From: Lancefieldella parvula
GTDB taxonomy: Bacteria > Actinomycetota > Coriobacteriia > Coriobacteriales > Atopobiaceae
Assembly: GCA_023300185.1 (NCBI GenBank)
Contig: CP097092.1
Span: 62,001 to 126,000 of the forward strand
Length of the DNA stretch: 64,000 nt
Direction of reading: 5' to 3'
In this document: positions 53,369 to 62,557 of the stretch, one piece after another
How the letters are laid out: each line of letters opens with the position of its first letter
Position numbering within the stretch: the stretch's first letter is position 1
Program-made: the position numbers and the translations under genes
The notes under the pieces: model-generated
What the model was told of the DNA's origin: nothing
The model's input: only the letters and a program-made list of their open reading frames with translations
Databases searched by the model: none

Positions 53369-55003
53369 ATGCTTAAATACCTTTACGCTCAACAAAAGAG
53401 CAAACTAATATTCTTTGTAGTCTTCTCTCTTTTAAGTAGCTTGTTTGAAATTGCACTTTCATTTGTAATGCTTCAATCCGTTAATCTTGCCATGGATGGC
53501 AATTTGTCGGATGCACTGAATGATGGACTCTGGTTTGGCCTCTATATATTCTGCTATTTTATTGTCGACTTGATTTGCAGACGTTTGCGCTGGTCAGTTA
53601 TACAGGGCTGTCAAACGCATCTGCGTGATGAGTTGATAAAAAAGATATTCAATCGTTCAATTCCTGAGTTCCACTCATTCAATACAAGCCATTGGCTCTC
53701 AATCCTTACTAACGACCTTGATTTACTTGAGGAAACATATTTCCGCGTCTTTATTGATCTCTTGATAGATGTCTTTTCTGGCGTAGTAAGCCTAATAATT
53801 TTGCTGTTTATTTCACCGTGGCTCGTTCTGTTCATTTTATGCATGATAGCTGTTCAGATGTTTGTTCCCAACACAATGTCCGGAATCATTTCTAATAAAC
53901 GAAAAGCACAGTCTGAGTCAGCTGAGCATTTTATTGCTACGGCAAATGAGCATCTTGAAGGGTTTGATCTGCTCAGGAGCTTTCATTTAACAGAGGCCTC
54001 ACGGGTTGCCATGAGCAGTGCGAATCAGGCTTGGGAGAAGCAGAAATTTGGTGCTCGGTACTTTAGTTCATTGGCACGCTTGCTTTCATTTACTGTGGGT
54101 CAAATTATTTACATTGGAATTTATTTCATTGGAGCCATTCTTACCCTTAATGGATTGATGACAGTAGGAATGATGGTTGCCGCATCTCAGCTTGTTGTCT
54201 ACATAGCAAATCCTATTCAAAACATAAGTGATTCAATTACTGATATGAGAAGCGCAAAAGAGATAATTACTAAAATACAAACGCTTCTTAATGAAGTCCC
54301 AGCTACAGAAAGTGGGACAGAAAATACCCCTGAGCACTTTACAAATCTAACGGTCAATCATATTTCGTATGGTTACGACGAGGACAAATTAGTTTTATCG
54401 GATATTAGTTTTACTTTGGAACGTGGCAGAAAATATCTTCTTGAAGGAAGCTCGGGAAGTGGAAAGACAACACTCATCAAACTATTAACGGATGCTCTGA
54501 GCCCAGATAGCGGAGATATTTGCTTGGATGGCGTACCAATCAAGCAATTCAAAAGTGAGCAATATGCTCGGTTTATAATCCCTTGCTCTCAGCAAACGTT
54601 CATTTTTAATGCAACTATCAGGGATAACGTTACGCTGTTTTGCCATGAGTTTACCGATGAAGAAATTATTGACGCTATTACAAAATCGGGCTTTTCTGAG
54701 ATTCTCACCAGATATCCAGACGGAATTGATCATGTGATTGATCAAGCCGGAAGCAGTCTTTCCGGTGGAGAACGACAGAGGCTTGCTCTTGCGCGAATCT
54801 TTTTGTTTAAGCCACAAATTGTGATTTATGACGAGAGCTTTGCTCATTTGGATGCCGACTCAGTTCAGAGCCTCATTGATTTGATCTTAAAAGATAAGGA
54901 AAGAACCGTTATTATGACGTCTCATCAAGTGACCTCTGAAATAAGAAATCGCTTCCACTCCCTTGTTTTAAAAGACGGAAACATCCAGTCAGAAACTGTT
55001 TAA
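53369..55003 (+). CDS. ABC exporter, fused membrane and ATPase domains
   Basis: The 544-residue half-transporter has six membrane helices (about 1-300) and an ATPase domain (about 330-544) with Walker A EGSSGSGKTT, Q-loop PCSQQTF, signature SLSGGERQRLALARI and Walker B IVIYDESFAHLD. The catalytic residue after Walker B is Glu in DESF, so it should hydrolyse ATP. It is a single gene with no partner, so a homodimer is likely. The substrate is unknown; the closest style is small peptide or lantibiotic-like exporters. The DNA is AT-rich relative to dnaK, suggesting acquisition. GGGAGA precedes the ATG, and the heptamer array lies just upstream. Confidence 0.85.
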   Translation: MLKYLYAQQKSKLIFFVVFSLLSSLFEIALSFVMLQSVNLAMDGNLSDALNDGLWFGLYIFCYFIVDLICRRLRWSVIQGCQTHLRDELIKKIFNRSIPEFHSFNTSHWLSILTNDLDLLEETYFRVFIDLLIDVFSGVVSLIILLFISPWLVLFILCMIAVQMFVPNTMSGIISNKRKAQSESAEHFIATANEHLEGFDLLRSFHLTEASRVAMSSANQAWEKQKFGARYFSSLARLLSFTVGQIIYIGIYFIGAILTLNGLMTVGMMVAASQLVVYIANPIQNISDSITDMRSAKEIITKIQTLLNEVPATESGTENTPEHFTNLTVNHISYGYDEDKLVLSDISFTLERGRKYLLEGSSGSGKTTLIKLLTDALSPDSGDICLDGVPIKQFKSEQYARFIIPCSQQTFIFNATIRDNVTLFCHEFTDEEIIDAITKSGFSEILTRYPDGIDHVIDQAGSSLSGGERQRLALARIFLFKPQIVIYDESFAHLDADSVQSLIDLILKDKERTVIMTSHQVTSEIRNRFHSLVLKDGNIQSETV

Positions 55004-55012
55004 TCAGTGCTC

Positions 55013-55054
55013 CTTGACCTAGTTGTAATACGTGAATACAATGACATAACTAGG
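55013..55054 (+). promoter_or_regulatory. toxin-antitoxin promoter and operator
   Basis: TTGACC (55013-55018) and TACAAT (55037-55042) form a promoter with an 18-bp spacer. The inverted pair cctagtt (55018-55024) and aactagg (55048-55054) brackets the core promoter, as in autoregulated toxin-antitoxin operons. Confidence 0.6.
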
Positions 55055-55067
55055 TAAAGGAGAACCC

Positions 55068-55409
55068 ATGGACAGCATTGTAACTGCTCGTATTCCTGTT
55101 GAAGTCAAAAATCAGGTTTCCGAGGTTCTTGAATCACTTGGATCAAACACCACCAAGCTGATTAATGCAGCTTTTGAATATGTGCTGGTAACAGGCAGGC
55201 TTCCTGATGCTTATGAAGGCGCTTCGTTGGAATCTTCTGTTAAAGGGTCTTCTCGTCAATTGAGCGAGAAGGACAAAGAGCAGCTCTCGGCACTCTTTGG
55301 AAAGATTTCTGTTCCCGCACCGGCGTCATTTTGGAATGATTTAGGGGATAGCACCTACAAAGAGGCAATCAGTGAGTGGAGGTCAAGTGACTATGAAGCT
55401 CTTGATTGA
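55068..55409 (+). CDS. RelB/DinJ-type antitoxin
   Basis: The 113-residue protein begins with a ribbon-helix-helix segment (TARIPVEVKNQVSEVLESLG, residues 5-24, then TTKLINAAFEYVL) typical of RelB/DinJ, which binds DNA as a dimer. The C-terminal half is a flexible, charged region suited to wrapping a toxin. Its 3' end overlaps the PIN toxin gene by 17 bp. A strong AAAGGAGA site precedes the start, consistent with higher expression of the antitoxin. Confidence 0.85.
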   Translation: MDSIVTARIPVEVKNQVSEVLESLGSNTTKLINAAFEYVLVTGRLPDAYEGASLESSVKGSSRQLSEKDKEQLSALFGKISVPAPASFWNDLGDSTYKEAISEWRSSDYEALD

Positions 55410-55839
55410 CACTAATGTTTTGCTGGACATCTTTTTGTGCAGGGAACAGTTTGTTGCGGACGCAAAAAAGCTTTTCATAATGAAGCAGTTTAGGGACGCC
55501 GAACTGTGGATTGCGGCTCAGTCATATACAGATCTCTACTATGTGGGCGCTAAGGCTCACGGCTCTGCTCGTATGCAAGAAATCCTTAAAGAAGTATCTC
55601 CGCTGCTTAACGTATGTTCTGTTGATGGAGCGGATATTTCAAATGCGCTTTCTGAGCAGTGGGAAGACTTTGAAGACTGTCTTATTTGGCGCGCAGCTAA
55701 AAAGATAAAGGCAGACTATATCGTCACAAGAAATACGGCTGATTTTGTTCGCTCGGATATACCAGTGCTTACACCTGCCAAGTTTTTCTCGACAATGGAA
55801 TCTGAGCAAAATCTTGTCTATGAAGAGGCTGAATTTTAG
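55393..55839 (+). CDS. PIN-domain toxin
   Basis: The 148-residue protein has the PIN RNase pattern: LLIDTNVLLDIF (first acidic residue Asp6) at the N-terminus, FEDCLIWRAAKKIKADYIVTRN with the middle acidic residues, and a final NTADF Asp. PIN toxins cleave tRNA or mRNA. I begin it at the ATG at 55393 inside the antitoxin gene; the frame is open seven codons upstream. PIN toxins usually pair with other antitoxin types, so the RelB-like partner is a notable combination. Confidence 0.85.
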   Translation: MKLLIDTNVLLDIFLCREQFVADAKKLFIMKQFRDAELWIAAQSYTDLYYVGAKAHGSARMQEILKEVSPLLNVCSVDGADISNALSEQWEDFEDCLIWRAAKKIKADYIVTRNTADFVRSDIPVLTPAKFFSTMESEQNLVYEEAEF

Positions 55840-55937
55840 AGGCAGTAAGGCGCGGGTAGGGCTGCAAAAGTTCAAAACTGGGAGGCGTAATAGCCTTAAC
55901 ATTTGCTTGCTCAAAAGCTCAGTACAACTCAATAAGA

Positions 55938-55991
55938 AAATCTACTACAAACACACTTAGATATGTATTAAAAGTCGTGCTTGGGGGTATA
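55938..55991 (+). promoter_or_regulatory. clpB heat-shock promoter/HspR operator
   Basis: The sequence tctactacaaac (55941) and ggggtata (55984) recur with the same 43-bp spacing as before dnaK. The stretch between is related (cacttagatatgtattaaaagtcgtg) but is a less perfect palindrome. This indicates co-regulation. Confidence 0.7.
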
Positions 55992-56052
55992 TAGAATCCG
56001 ATGAAGATTCAGTCCCCGGCACGATTATTGTTTGGGGTAGGAGGGTGATTTT

Positions 56053-58635
56053 ATGAGACTAGATAAATGGGCCGTAACCGCCCAGGAAGCACTGCAGGCA
56101 GCTCTTGGTATTGCTGGCGATGTAGAGGCTTCCGAGGTTGCACCAACACACCTGCTCAAGGCGTTACTTGATAGCAACGAGCGCAACCTGCGTTCTATCT
56201 TGGAGAAGATTGGCGCAGATCCTGACACTATTGCTACGCAGGTAGACCAAGCAATCTCAAAGGCTCCAAAGGTAAGTGGAGCACAGATTGGCATTGGCAA
56301 CGACCTTCTCAAGGTCATTAACGAGGCCGAGAAGCTTGCCACTAAGCTGGGAGATTCCTACGTTACCTCTGAACACCTGCTCACTGCGCTGGCAAACGAC
56401 AACACCGACGCAGGTAGGATTCTTCGCGACGCCGGCGTTACCGCTAAGCGCGTTGAGGAGGTCTACAACGAGCTTCGTGGTGATGAGCGCGTAACCTCTC
56501 AGGACGCAAAGCCGCAGTTTGAGGCCTTGGAGCAGTATGGTCGCAACGTGACCAATCTTGCTCGTCAGGGAAAGCTCGATCCAGTTATTGGCCGCGTCGA
56601 AGAGATTCGTCGCACCATTCAGGTTCTGAGCCGTCGCACCAAGAACAACCCTGTTCTTATCGGCGAGCCTGGTGTTGGTAAGACCGCAATTGTGGAAGGC
56701 CTGGCAGAGCGCATTGTTTCTGGCGACGTTCCAAGTACCCTGCGCGACAAAGAGCTTGTTGAGCTTGATATGTCTGCCCTGGTAGCAGGTGCAAAGTACC
56801 GCGGCGAGTTTGAGGACCGCTTGAAGAGCGTGGTCAAAGAAGTGGCCAAGTCTAACGGCCAGATTATTCTCTTCATCGACGAGCTTCACACCATCGTAGG
56901 CGCTGGCGCTTCCGAGGGATCCATGGACGCTGGTAACATCTTGAAGCCAGCGCTTGCCCGTGGCGAGCTTCGCGCAATTGGTGCTACTACGCTGGATGAA
57001 TACCGCAAGTACATCGAGAAGGACGCTGCTCTTGCACGTCGTTTCCAGACCGTACTTGTCTCCGAGCCTACTGTTGAGGACACCATCTCTATCCTGCGTG
57101 GCCTCAAGGAAAAGTACGAACAGCACCACCGCGTTCGTATTACGGACTCAGCCCTGGTTGCAGCAGCAGACCTCTCTAACCGCTACATTTCTGATCGATT
57201 CTTGCCAGATAAGGCAATTGACCTGGTAGATGAGGCGGCATCAAGGCTTCGCATGGAGCTTGATTCTATGCCAGCAGAGATTGATGCGGTTGATCGTCAA
57301 CTCACTCAGATGCAGATTGAGGAGCAGGCTCTGATGAAGGAGGAGGACGCTGCTTCAAAGGAGCGTCTGGAGAACCTTCGCGCAGAAATTGCTACAACGC
57401 AGGAGAAGCTGGATGGCATGAAGGCCAACTGGCAGAACGAGCGCGGCGCAATTGACCTGGTACAGGACTTAAAGTCCCAGATTGAGGACGCAAAGACGCA
57501 GATGGAGCGCGTGACCCGCGAGGGTGATTTGGCGCAGGCATCCGAGCTTCGTTACAGCACCATTCCAGAGCTTGAGCGTAAATACGATGAGGCAGAAAAA
57601 GCCCTTCTCGCCAAGCAGGAAGACGGCGGAATCCTCAAGGAAGAGGTCACCACGGACGAGATTGCCGAGGTGGTTTCTTCGTGGACTGGCGTTCCTGTGT
57701 CCAAGATGATGCAGGGCGAGATGGACAAGCTCAAGAACCTTGAAGACCAGCTCCACCTGCGCGTTATTGGTCAGGACGACGCTGTTTCCGCAGTTGCTGC
57801 AGCAGTCCGTCGTTCTCGCGCTGGACTCGCAGATCCAAACAAGCCTCTGGGCAGCTTCTTCTTCCTGGGTCCAACCGGCGTGGGTAAGACCGAGCTTGCA
57901 AAGGCGCTGGCAGAGCTGCTGTTTGACGACGAGCGCTCGCTGGTCCGCATCGATATGTCTGAGTACATGGAGAAGTTCTCGGTCCAGCGACTCATTGGCG
58001 CACCTCCAGGATACGTGGGCTATGACGAGGGTGGCCAGCTCACCGAGGCAGTTCGTAGGCATCCATATTCCGTCATCTTGCTGGACGAGATGGAGAAGGC
58101 TCATCCTGACGTCTTCAACATCTTGTTGCAGGTGCTGGACGACGGTCGCCTAACCGATGGTCAAGGTAGGGTAGTGAGCTTCAAGAACACCATCATTATC
58201 ATGACCAGTAACGTTGGTTCGCAGTTCATTGCTGGTGCTGGCGCAGAGGGCTTCAACGAGGAGTCCAGAAAGCAGGTCATGGAGGCGCTGCGTAGCTCCT
58301 TCCGCCCTGAGTTCTTGAACCGTATCGACGACGTGGTTGTCTTCCAGCCTCTGGGCCTTGAGGACATCGAGCGCATTGTGGACATTCAGCTTAAGGATGT
58401 TCGTAGTAGGCTTGCTAACGAGCGCATGACGCTGGAGCTTTCTGAGGCTGCAAAGCAGTCGCTGGCTCTTGACGGTCTGGATCCTGTTTACGGCGCTCGT
58501 CCTCTGAAGCGGCTCATTCAGCGTCGCGTTGTAGACCAGGTAGCAAACTTGATTATTGCAGGTGAGCTGCATGAGGGCGATACTGTTCTGGTTGATACTG
58601 ACGAGAACGGCAACTTGGTTGCTCGCAAGAAGTAA
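56053..58635 (+). CDS. clpB: disaggregase ClpB
   Basis: ClpB extracts proteins from aggregates with DnaK. The 860-residue protein has the N-domain (1-145), first AAA module with Walker A GEPGVGKT (204-211), the ClpB-specific coiled-coil middle domain (about 400-525), second AAA module with GPTGVGKT and IDMSEYMEKF, and the C-terminal domain ending ENGNLVARKK. No ClpP-binding loop is expected in this family. The strong heat-shock promoter block upstream fits HspR control. Confidence 0.97.
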   Translation: MRLDKWAVTAQEALQAALGIAGDVEASEVAPTHLLKALLDSNERNLRSILEKIGADPDTIATQVDQAISKAPKVSGAQIGIGNDLLKVINEAEKLATKLGDSYVTSEHLLTALANDNTDAGRILRDAGVTAKRVEEVYNELRGDERVTSQDAKPQFEALEQYGRNVTNLARQGKLDPVIGRVEEIRRTIQVLSRRTKNNPVLIGEPGVGKTAIVEGLAERIVSGDVPSTLRDKELVELDMSALVAGAKYRGEFEDRLKSVVKEVAKSNGQIILFIDELHTIVGAGASEGSMDAGNILKPALARGELRAIGATTLDEYRKYIEKDAALARRFQTVLVSEPTVEDTISILRGLKEKYEQHHRVRITDSALVAAADLSNRYISDRFLPDKAIDLVDEAASRLRMELDSMPAEIDAVDRQLTQMQIEEQALMKEEDAASKERLENLRAEIATTQEKLDGMKANWQNERGAIDLVQDLKSQIEDAKTQMERVTREGDLAQASELRYSTIPELERKYDEAEKALLAKQEDGGILKEEVTTDEIAEVVSSWTGVPVSKMMQGEMDKLKNLEDQLHLRVIGQDDAVSAVAAAVRRSRAGLADPNKPLGSFFFLGPTGVGKTELAKALAELLFDDERSLVRIDMSEYMEKFSVQRLIGAPPGYVGYDEGGQLTEAVRRHPYSVILLDEMEKAHPDVFNILLQVLDDGRLTDGQGRVVSFKNTIIIMTSNVGSQFIAGAGAEGFNEESRKQVMEALRSSFRPEFLNRIDDVVVFQPLGLEDIERIVDIQLKDVRSRLANERMTLELSEAAKQSLALDGLDPVYGARPLKRLIQRRVVDQVANLIIAGELHEGDTVLVDTDENGNLVARKK

Positions 58636-58947
58636 ATGAGGCTGCACATGTGTGACGAGGTAAACAGGGCCGAGAAGTCCGAGGCGCGAGTTGCAGCGCA
58701 GGTCGCGACGCAGGTTGCCGCTGCTGCAACGGCTACGCTGCAGGTTGCGGGGCAGGTTGCGGCGCACAAGGACGTTGCGACGGCTACTGCGAAGGCCACG
58801 GCGCACAAGGACGCGGATTCCAAGAAAGCGCAGGTTGTTGACCCGGAGTTTGCTCGCGCGGAAAACGAGGACGATGACGGCTACGACCCGTATTCCGATC
58901 GTCGTCCTGTGAGCGAGCCTCTCTTTGAACGCGATCCCTGGAGCTAG
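58636..58947 (+). CDS. small low-complexity protein following clpB
   Basis: The frame begins right at the clpB stop, with ATG at 58636 or 58648. The 103-residue product has an Ala/Val/Thr/Lys-rich middle built from partly repeated DNA (gcgcacaaggacg occurs twice) and a polar C-terminus with EDDDGYDPYSDRRP and FERDPWS that looks like a conserved short motif. The function is unknown. It would be cotranscribed with clpB, and a terminator follows. Coding status is moderately supported. Confidence 0.5.
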   Translation: MRLHMCDEVNRAEKSEARVAAQVATQVAAAATATLQVAGQVAAHKDVATATAKATAHKDADSKKAQVVDPEFARAENEDDDGYDPYSDRRPVSEPLFERDPWS

Positions 58948-59001
58948 ACGGGGTTTCTCGCCAGGCGCGCTCTTACTGCGCGCTAAGCTCTACGAACAAA
59001 G

Positions 59002-59032
59002 CCGCTGGTACACGAAGTACCAGCGGTTTTTT
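59002..59032 (+). terminator. rho-independent terminator after clpB
   Basis: A perfect 10-bp stem ccgctggtac/gtaccagcgg with loop acgaa-type is followed by T6. Confidence 0.92.
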
Positions 59033-59304
59033 GCGTGCGGAGCCAATTGACTTGCGATTGCGAGCCTGAAAAATGCATGAAGTCTGAGAAAAACAACTCA
59101 GACATGACGAGAAAAACCGGACTGATTTTCCAAAGAGTGTCACATCTTCTCCGATTCGTATCCCGTATAGAAGGGTCAAGCAAGTGTCGCATGAATTTCA
59201 TTATATACAAGACAGCTTTATTTAGAATCAGTTGAAGGACACACGTAAGATGGAGAAGTTGGAGTTTAAATGCACTTTACTCGAATATTCCTCCCCACAA
59301 TCTC
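59033..59304. other. gene-free boundary region
   Basis: AT-rich sequence without a convincing gene lies between the clpB terminator and the DUF4143 ATPase. Codon style changes after this point, so it may mark the edge of an acquired segment. No tRNA, integrase or flanking repeat is visible. Confidence 0.4.
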
Positions 59305-60591
59305 TTATGCCCCCAAGGTATCGATTGGAATAACATATATCCCATCTGAGCGCCGTCTACGCGCCATCGTCCCTTTACCGAGCAGCACAGCCATAAAGCT
59401 AGGCTTAGGATTTCTTGCTGCAGGATTAGCAGCCACCTTTCTCGCAACTCTTATGAGATTCGCAGCCGCATCTTCCACTTTAGATTCCCCCATCTTGATT
59501 TCAATGGCTGCCCATCGACCATCCGTCAATTCAATAATGGCGTCAACCTCAAGCCCATCGGCGTCCGCATAATATCGTAAAGATCCCCCATACGACTTAG
59601 GCAAAGCGGAAACGTAAACGGACAAATCATGAATGCAGAGTGACTCAATCAATAAACCAAAAAGCTGTCCGTCTTTAAGTAAGCGTGAAGAGTCGACACC
59701 TAATAAACTGGCCACGAGAGACGTATCGCAGAAATATCGTTTTGGTTTCGTGCGCAGCCTTGACTTTGACCTGATTGGCGCATCCCAGCCCGAGAGCTCC
59801 TCAATAAAATAGTTGCGTCTAAACTCTTCAAGGTATGAGGATATGGTCCCATCCACCGGAGCTATATTGTCAAAGGCGGCAATATCATCTCTCACGGTAC
59901 CCAGCGTTGCACTCGTTGCTACATTTCGTGCAAGAGATGCAGCTATGCGGCGGGACAGAAGTGGACTTTTCCCCGCGCGAGGCATACTTACATCAAAAAG
60001 TGCATTAAGATACTCATCGGTAATGGCCCTTGGATCCGCCAATTTTTTTGTTTGAAGAGCCGGCCACCCACCGCGGCATACAATATTGGCTAAATCGGCG
60101 AGATCAATATGAGATTGCGCCGGCTGGAAGGAATCTTCAAAGAGTCCCAAAAGAGATACTGCTCCCGTAGAATCTCCAGTCTCTGCAAGACTCATAGTAT
60201 GCATACGCAACCGTGCAATGCGTCCTGCTCCACTATGTCTTTTTTCATCCTCGGGAGGAGTGGAGGAGCCTGTCAAAATAAACTGTCCCGGCTTATTTGC
60301 ACTATCATCGATCCTATGACGTACAATATTCCATATAGCAGGTATATCTTGCCACTCGTCAATAACATGAGGGGTATCACCAACAAGAGCAAGCTGTGGA
60401 TCATCCATATAGATCTGTTCGGATTCATCCACACGTGTCACACTCTCGCCAAATGACTGTGCCGTCCAGGATTTCCCCGACCAACGAGGACCACAAAGTT
60501 CTATACCACCAAAGGTATCCAGAAGGACCTGCACCTGTGAATCAATAATACGAGGAATGTATGTTTCCGGCTTAAACTTTGAATATCTCAT
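59305..60591 (-). CDS. AAA ATPase with DUF4143 domain
   Basis: The 428-residue protein has an N-terminal P-loop domain with GPRWSGKSWTA (near 35), Walker B-like HVIDEWQDIPAIWN and sensor LTGSSTPP. A C-terminal DUF4143 domain (about 205-400) contains the nuclease-like EVDAIIELTDGRWAAIEIKM pattern. Such standalone ATPases are widespread and often act alone with repeats in front of their gene; their role is not established, and links to defence or toxin-like functions are proposed. An AGGAAGGGG site precedes the ATG. Four 23-bp-spaced repeats lie upstream. Confidence 0.88.
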   Translation of the reverse strand: MRYSKFKPETYIPRIIDSQVQVLLDTFGGIELCGPRWSGKSWTAQSFGESVTRVDESEQIYMDDPQLALVGDTPHVIDEWQDIPAIWNIVRHRIDDSANKPGQFILTGSSTPPEDEKRHSGAGRIARLRMHTMSLAETGDSTGAVSLLGLFEDSFQPAQSHIDLADLANIVCRGGWPALQTKKLADPRAITDEYLNALFDVSMPRAGKSPLLSRRIAASLARNVATSATLGTVRDDIAAFDNIAPVDGTISSYLEEFRRNYFIEELSGWDAPIRSKSRLRTKPKRYFCDTSLVASLLGVDSSRLLKDGQLFGLLIESLCIHDLSVYVSALPKSYGGSLRYYADADGLEVDAIIELTDGRWAAIEIKMGESKVEDAAANLIRVARKVAANPAARNPKPSFMAVLLGKGTMARRRRSDGIYVIPIDTLGA

Positions 60592-60653
60592 AAGACCCCT
60601 TCCTCGTAAGAACTATTGCAATGCCTGATGATAGCACAAATTCAACTCTTCAT

Positions 60654-60736
60654 TGATGATTTTCGAGGATTTCCATTTATGATTTTCGAGCTAACTCAAC
60701 TATGTTTTTCGAGCAATTACATTGATGATTTTCGAG
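60654..60736. promoter_or_regulatory. four direct repeats with 23-bp period upstream of the DUF4143 ATPase
   Basis: The motif tgatgattttcgag recurs at 60654, 60677 (ttatgattttcgag), 60700 (ctatgtttttcgag) and 60723, each exactly 23 bp apart, with unrelated spacers. It ends 60 bp upstream of the minus-strand ATPase start and 20 bp after the AraC stop. It is probably an operator array or self-recognition site. Confidence 0.75.
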
Positions 60737-60756
60737 GGATTAACCGCAGTGAGGGT

Positions 60757-61728
60757 TCACTGAACACCATTGCTCTTTCTAAAGTCCGCCGGCGAGAAGC
60801 CCTTGTTCCTTCGAAATGCTTCCGTGAACGCACCCGGTTTGCGGTAACCGACCGCCTTACCGACGCTTGCAATCGGAAGATCGGTTTCCTTGAGCAGCCG
60901 AACAGCCTCTTCCATTCGTTCCCGTATGACATACGCAGAAGGTGAAAGCCCCGTCGCGGTTTTGAACAGCCTTTTCAGCTTGGTTTGCCCGATGTACAGC
61001 TCTGAGGCAAGCCGTGCACAGGAGAGGTCTCCACTTAGGTTGTCGGCAATGTAGGCACTGATATGGCAGATAGCGCGTGTATCATCCTGAGACAGAGCCT
61101 TATGTTCTTCGCTTCCATCTTCTCGGGTAGCGTATTCCATAACAAGAGCGACAGCCTCTGCAATCACGCCCTCATAGAACAGCACCGCGGCAATTCCCTT
61201 GCCCTGATACGCACGTGCCTTGCGGAGCAGATCGACAAGTTCGGGAAGATCATGTTTTCCGTCAACTTTGATAAAGGCTTCCCGGACATCTCTGATATCC
61301 CCAAACCTGCTTTGTAGATAATCCCGATAGTAGTCGGGAGAAATAGTGATAGACGAAGCCCTTGCTACGGCCCCTTTTGAGAATCGCATCTCATATTCTT
61401 CATTCTCACCCCCAAGATATACCATGATGGCCCCCGGAGCGAGCGGCGCACCCTGACGTTGCACCATACCCTTGACATCATCGTAGCATCCCAGGCAGAT
61501 GTGCTCGGTACAGCGGTACCGCATGATCCCGCTTTTTGCAAAGTTCATCCTGAATGCATTCACGGCAAAAAGACTTCCGCGAAAGTACGCCCAGTACTCA
61601 CCGGATCCCAGCTCATTTTCAAAGGTGTGTAGGACGCCTTCAGGGCCATAACCACGAACTTCCTTCAAAGGCTTGAGATCCCATCCCTGAAACGCCCCAC
61701 GGTAAAGATCTGTCTCAATACTTTTCAT
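60757..61728 (-). CDS. AraC-family transcriptional regulator
   Basis: The 323-residue protein has an N-terminal sensor part with several Cys (YRCTEHICLGCYDD, near 70-83) and a C-terminal AraC DNA-binding domain (about 225-320) with two helix-turn-helix motifs (LASELYIGQTKLKRLFK; PIASVGKAVGYRKPGAFTEAFRR). It is divergent from the ECF transporter genes and probably controls them. In related loci such regulators accompany MptD-type ECF systems linked to metal chelate or cofactor uptake. A GGAAGGA site precedes the start. Confidence 0.9.
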   Translation of the reverse strand: MKSIETDLYRGAFQGWDLKPLKEVRGYGPEGVLHTFENELGSGEYWAYFRGSLFAVNAFRMNFAKSGIMRYRCTEHICLGCYDDVKGMVQRQGAPLAPGAIMVYLGGENEEYEMRFSKGAVARASSITISPDYYRDYLQSRFGDIRDVREAFIKVDGKHDLPELVDLLRKARAYQGKGIAAVLFYEGVIAEAVALVMEYATREDGSEEHKALSQDDTRAICHISAYIADNLSGDLSCARLASELYIGQTKLKRLFKTATGLSPSAYVIRERMEEAVRLLKETDLPIASVGKAVGYRKPGAFTEAFRRNKGFSPADFRKSNGVQ

Positions 61729-61932
61729 CTTCCTTCCTTTCCGCTCGTCCGGTTCCCAGGCTTCTTCCTTGATCAGGCCTTCTCATTCCGTATAGGGACG
61801 CATCTCATCAATGCAGTTGTCAGGAACATGCTGTTTATCCATTATAAAGCAGAGTTTCCTATAGCTAACAATTGATCGGCGAATCGATCGATGTGCATCG
61901 ATATAAAGAGTCGACAGTAAGGAGGATCATCT

Positions 61933-62557
61933 ATGAAAACAGAAGTTGAAAGCTCCAAAAATACCAGGTGGATCATGCACGACATCCTGACATTTGTAAT
62001 ATTCAATCTCATCATCATGATACTTATCACGGTGGCAAAAGTAGTCGAAGACATGGCTGTTGGCACCACAAAATACGTTCTTCGTTGGCTCATGGCTGTT
62101 TCCGTTACTGGCAACGCCGTTCTATCTCGTCATGGCCGACCGCATCGGCAAACGTGGCGTACTTTCCGGATCGATCCTCATATTTGGTGTCCTCTACACC
62201 TTCATGGGCGGACTCTACTGTGCACCGGTCGCTATTGTGGGCGCAGTCATAGGCGAGCTGGTTATGTGGGGTAAAGATTCTTATCACGATATCAAACGCG
62301 TCATCGGCGGCTATATCGTCTATTGGGTGACGTTTGGTTTTTATGGAATCATACCGTATGTACTGTTCAGAGAAGCCTACATGAAACAGTTGGAAACCTA
62401 CTACAATGCCGCCGACGTTACCGCGATGATCGCCCAATATACCGAACTCCCCTGGATTCTTCTGATGATGGCTTTGTTTGCAGCGGGAACGATCGTTGGC
62501 GGCCTTATTGGATCAAAATTCTTGAAAAAACACGTCCGTAAAGCGAAAATCGCATGA
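61933..62557 (+). pseudogene. MptD-type ECF transporter S component, frameshifted
   Basis: The N-terminal part (to KVVEDMAV) and the rest (APQNTFFVGSWLFPLLATPF onward) are in different frames, with one indel at about 62055-62062. The repaired protein of about 205 residues has five to six membrane helices and a basic end (KKHVRKAKIA). This fits the substrate-binding S component of an energy-coupling-factor importer, MptD-like family. A strong AAGGAGG site precedes the ATG. It overlaps the T component gene by four bases. The substrate is unknown. Confidence 0.75.

Noticed and set aside
60654..60736. Short CRISPR-like array because of constant 23-bp spacing
   Set aside because: The repeated part is 14 bp with 9-bp gaps, too short for repeat-spacer units, and there are no cas genes.
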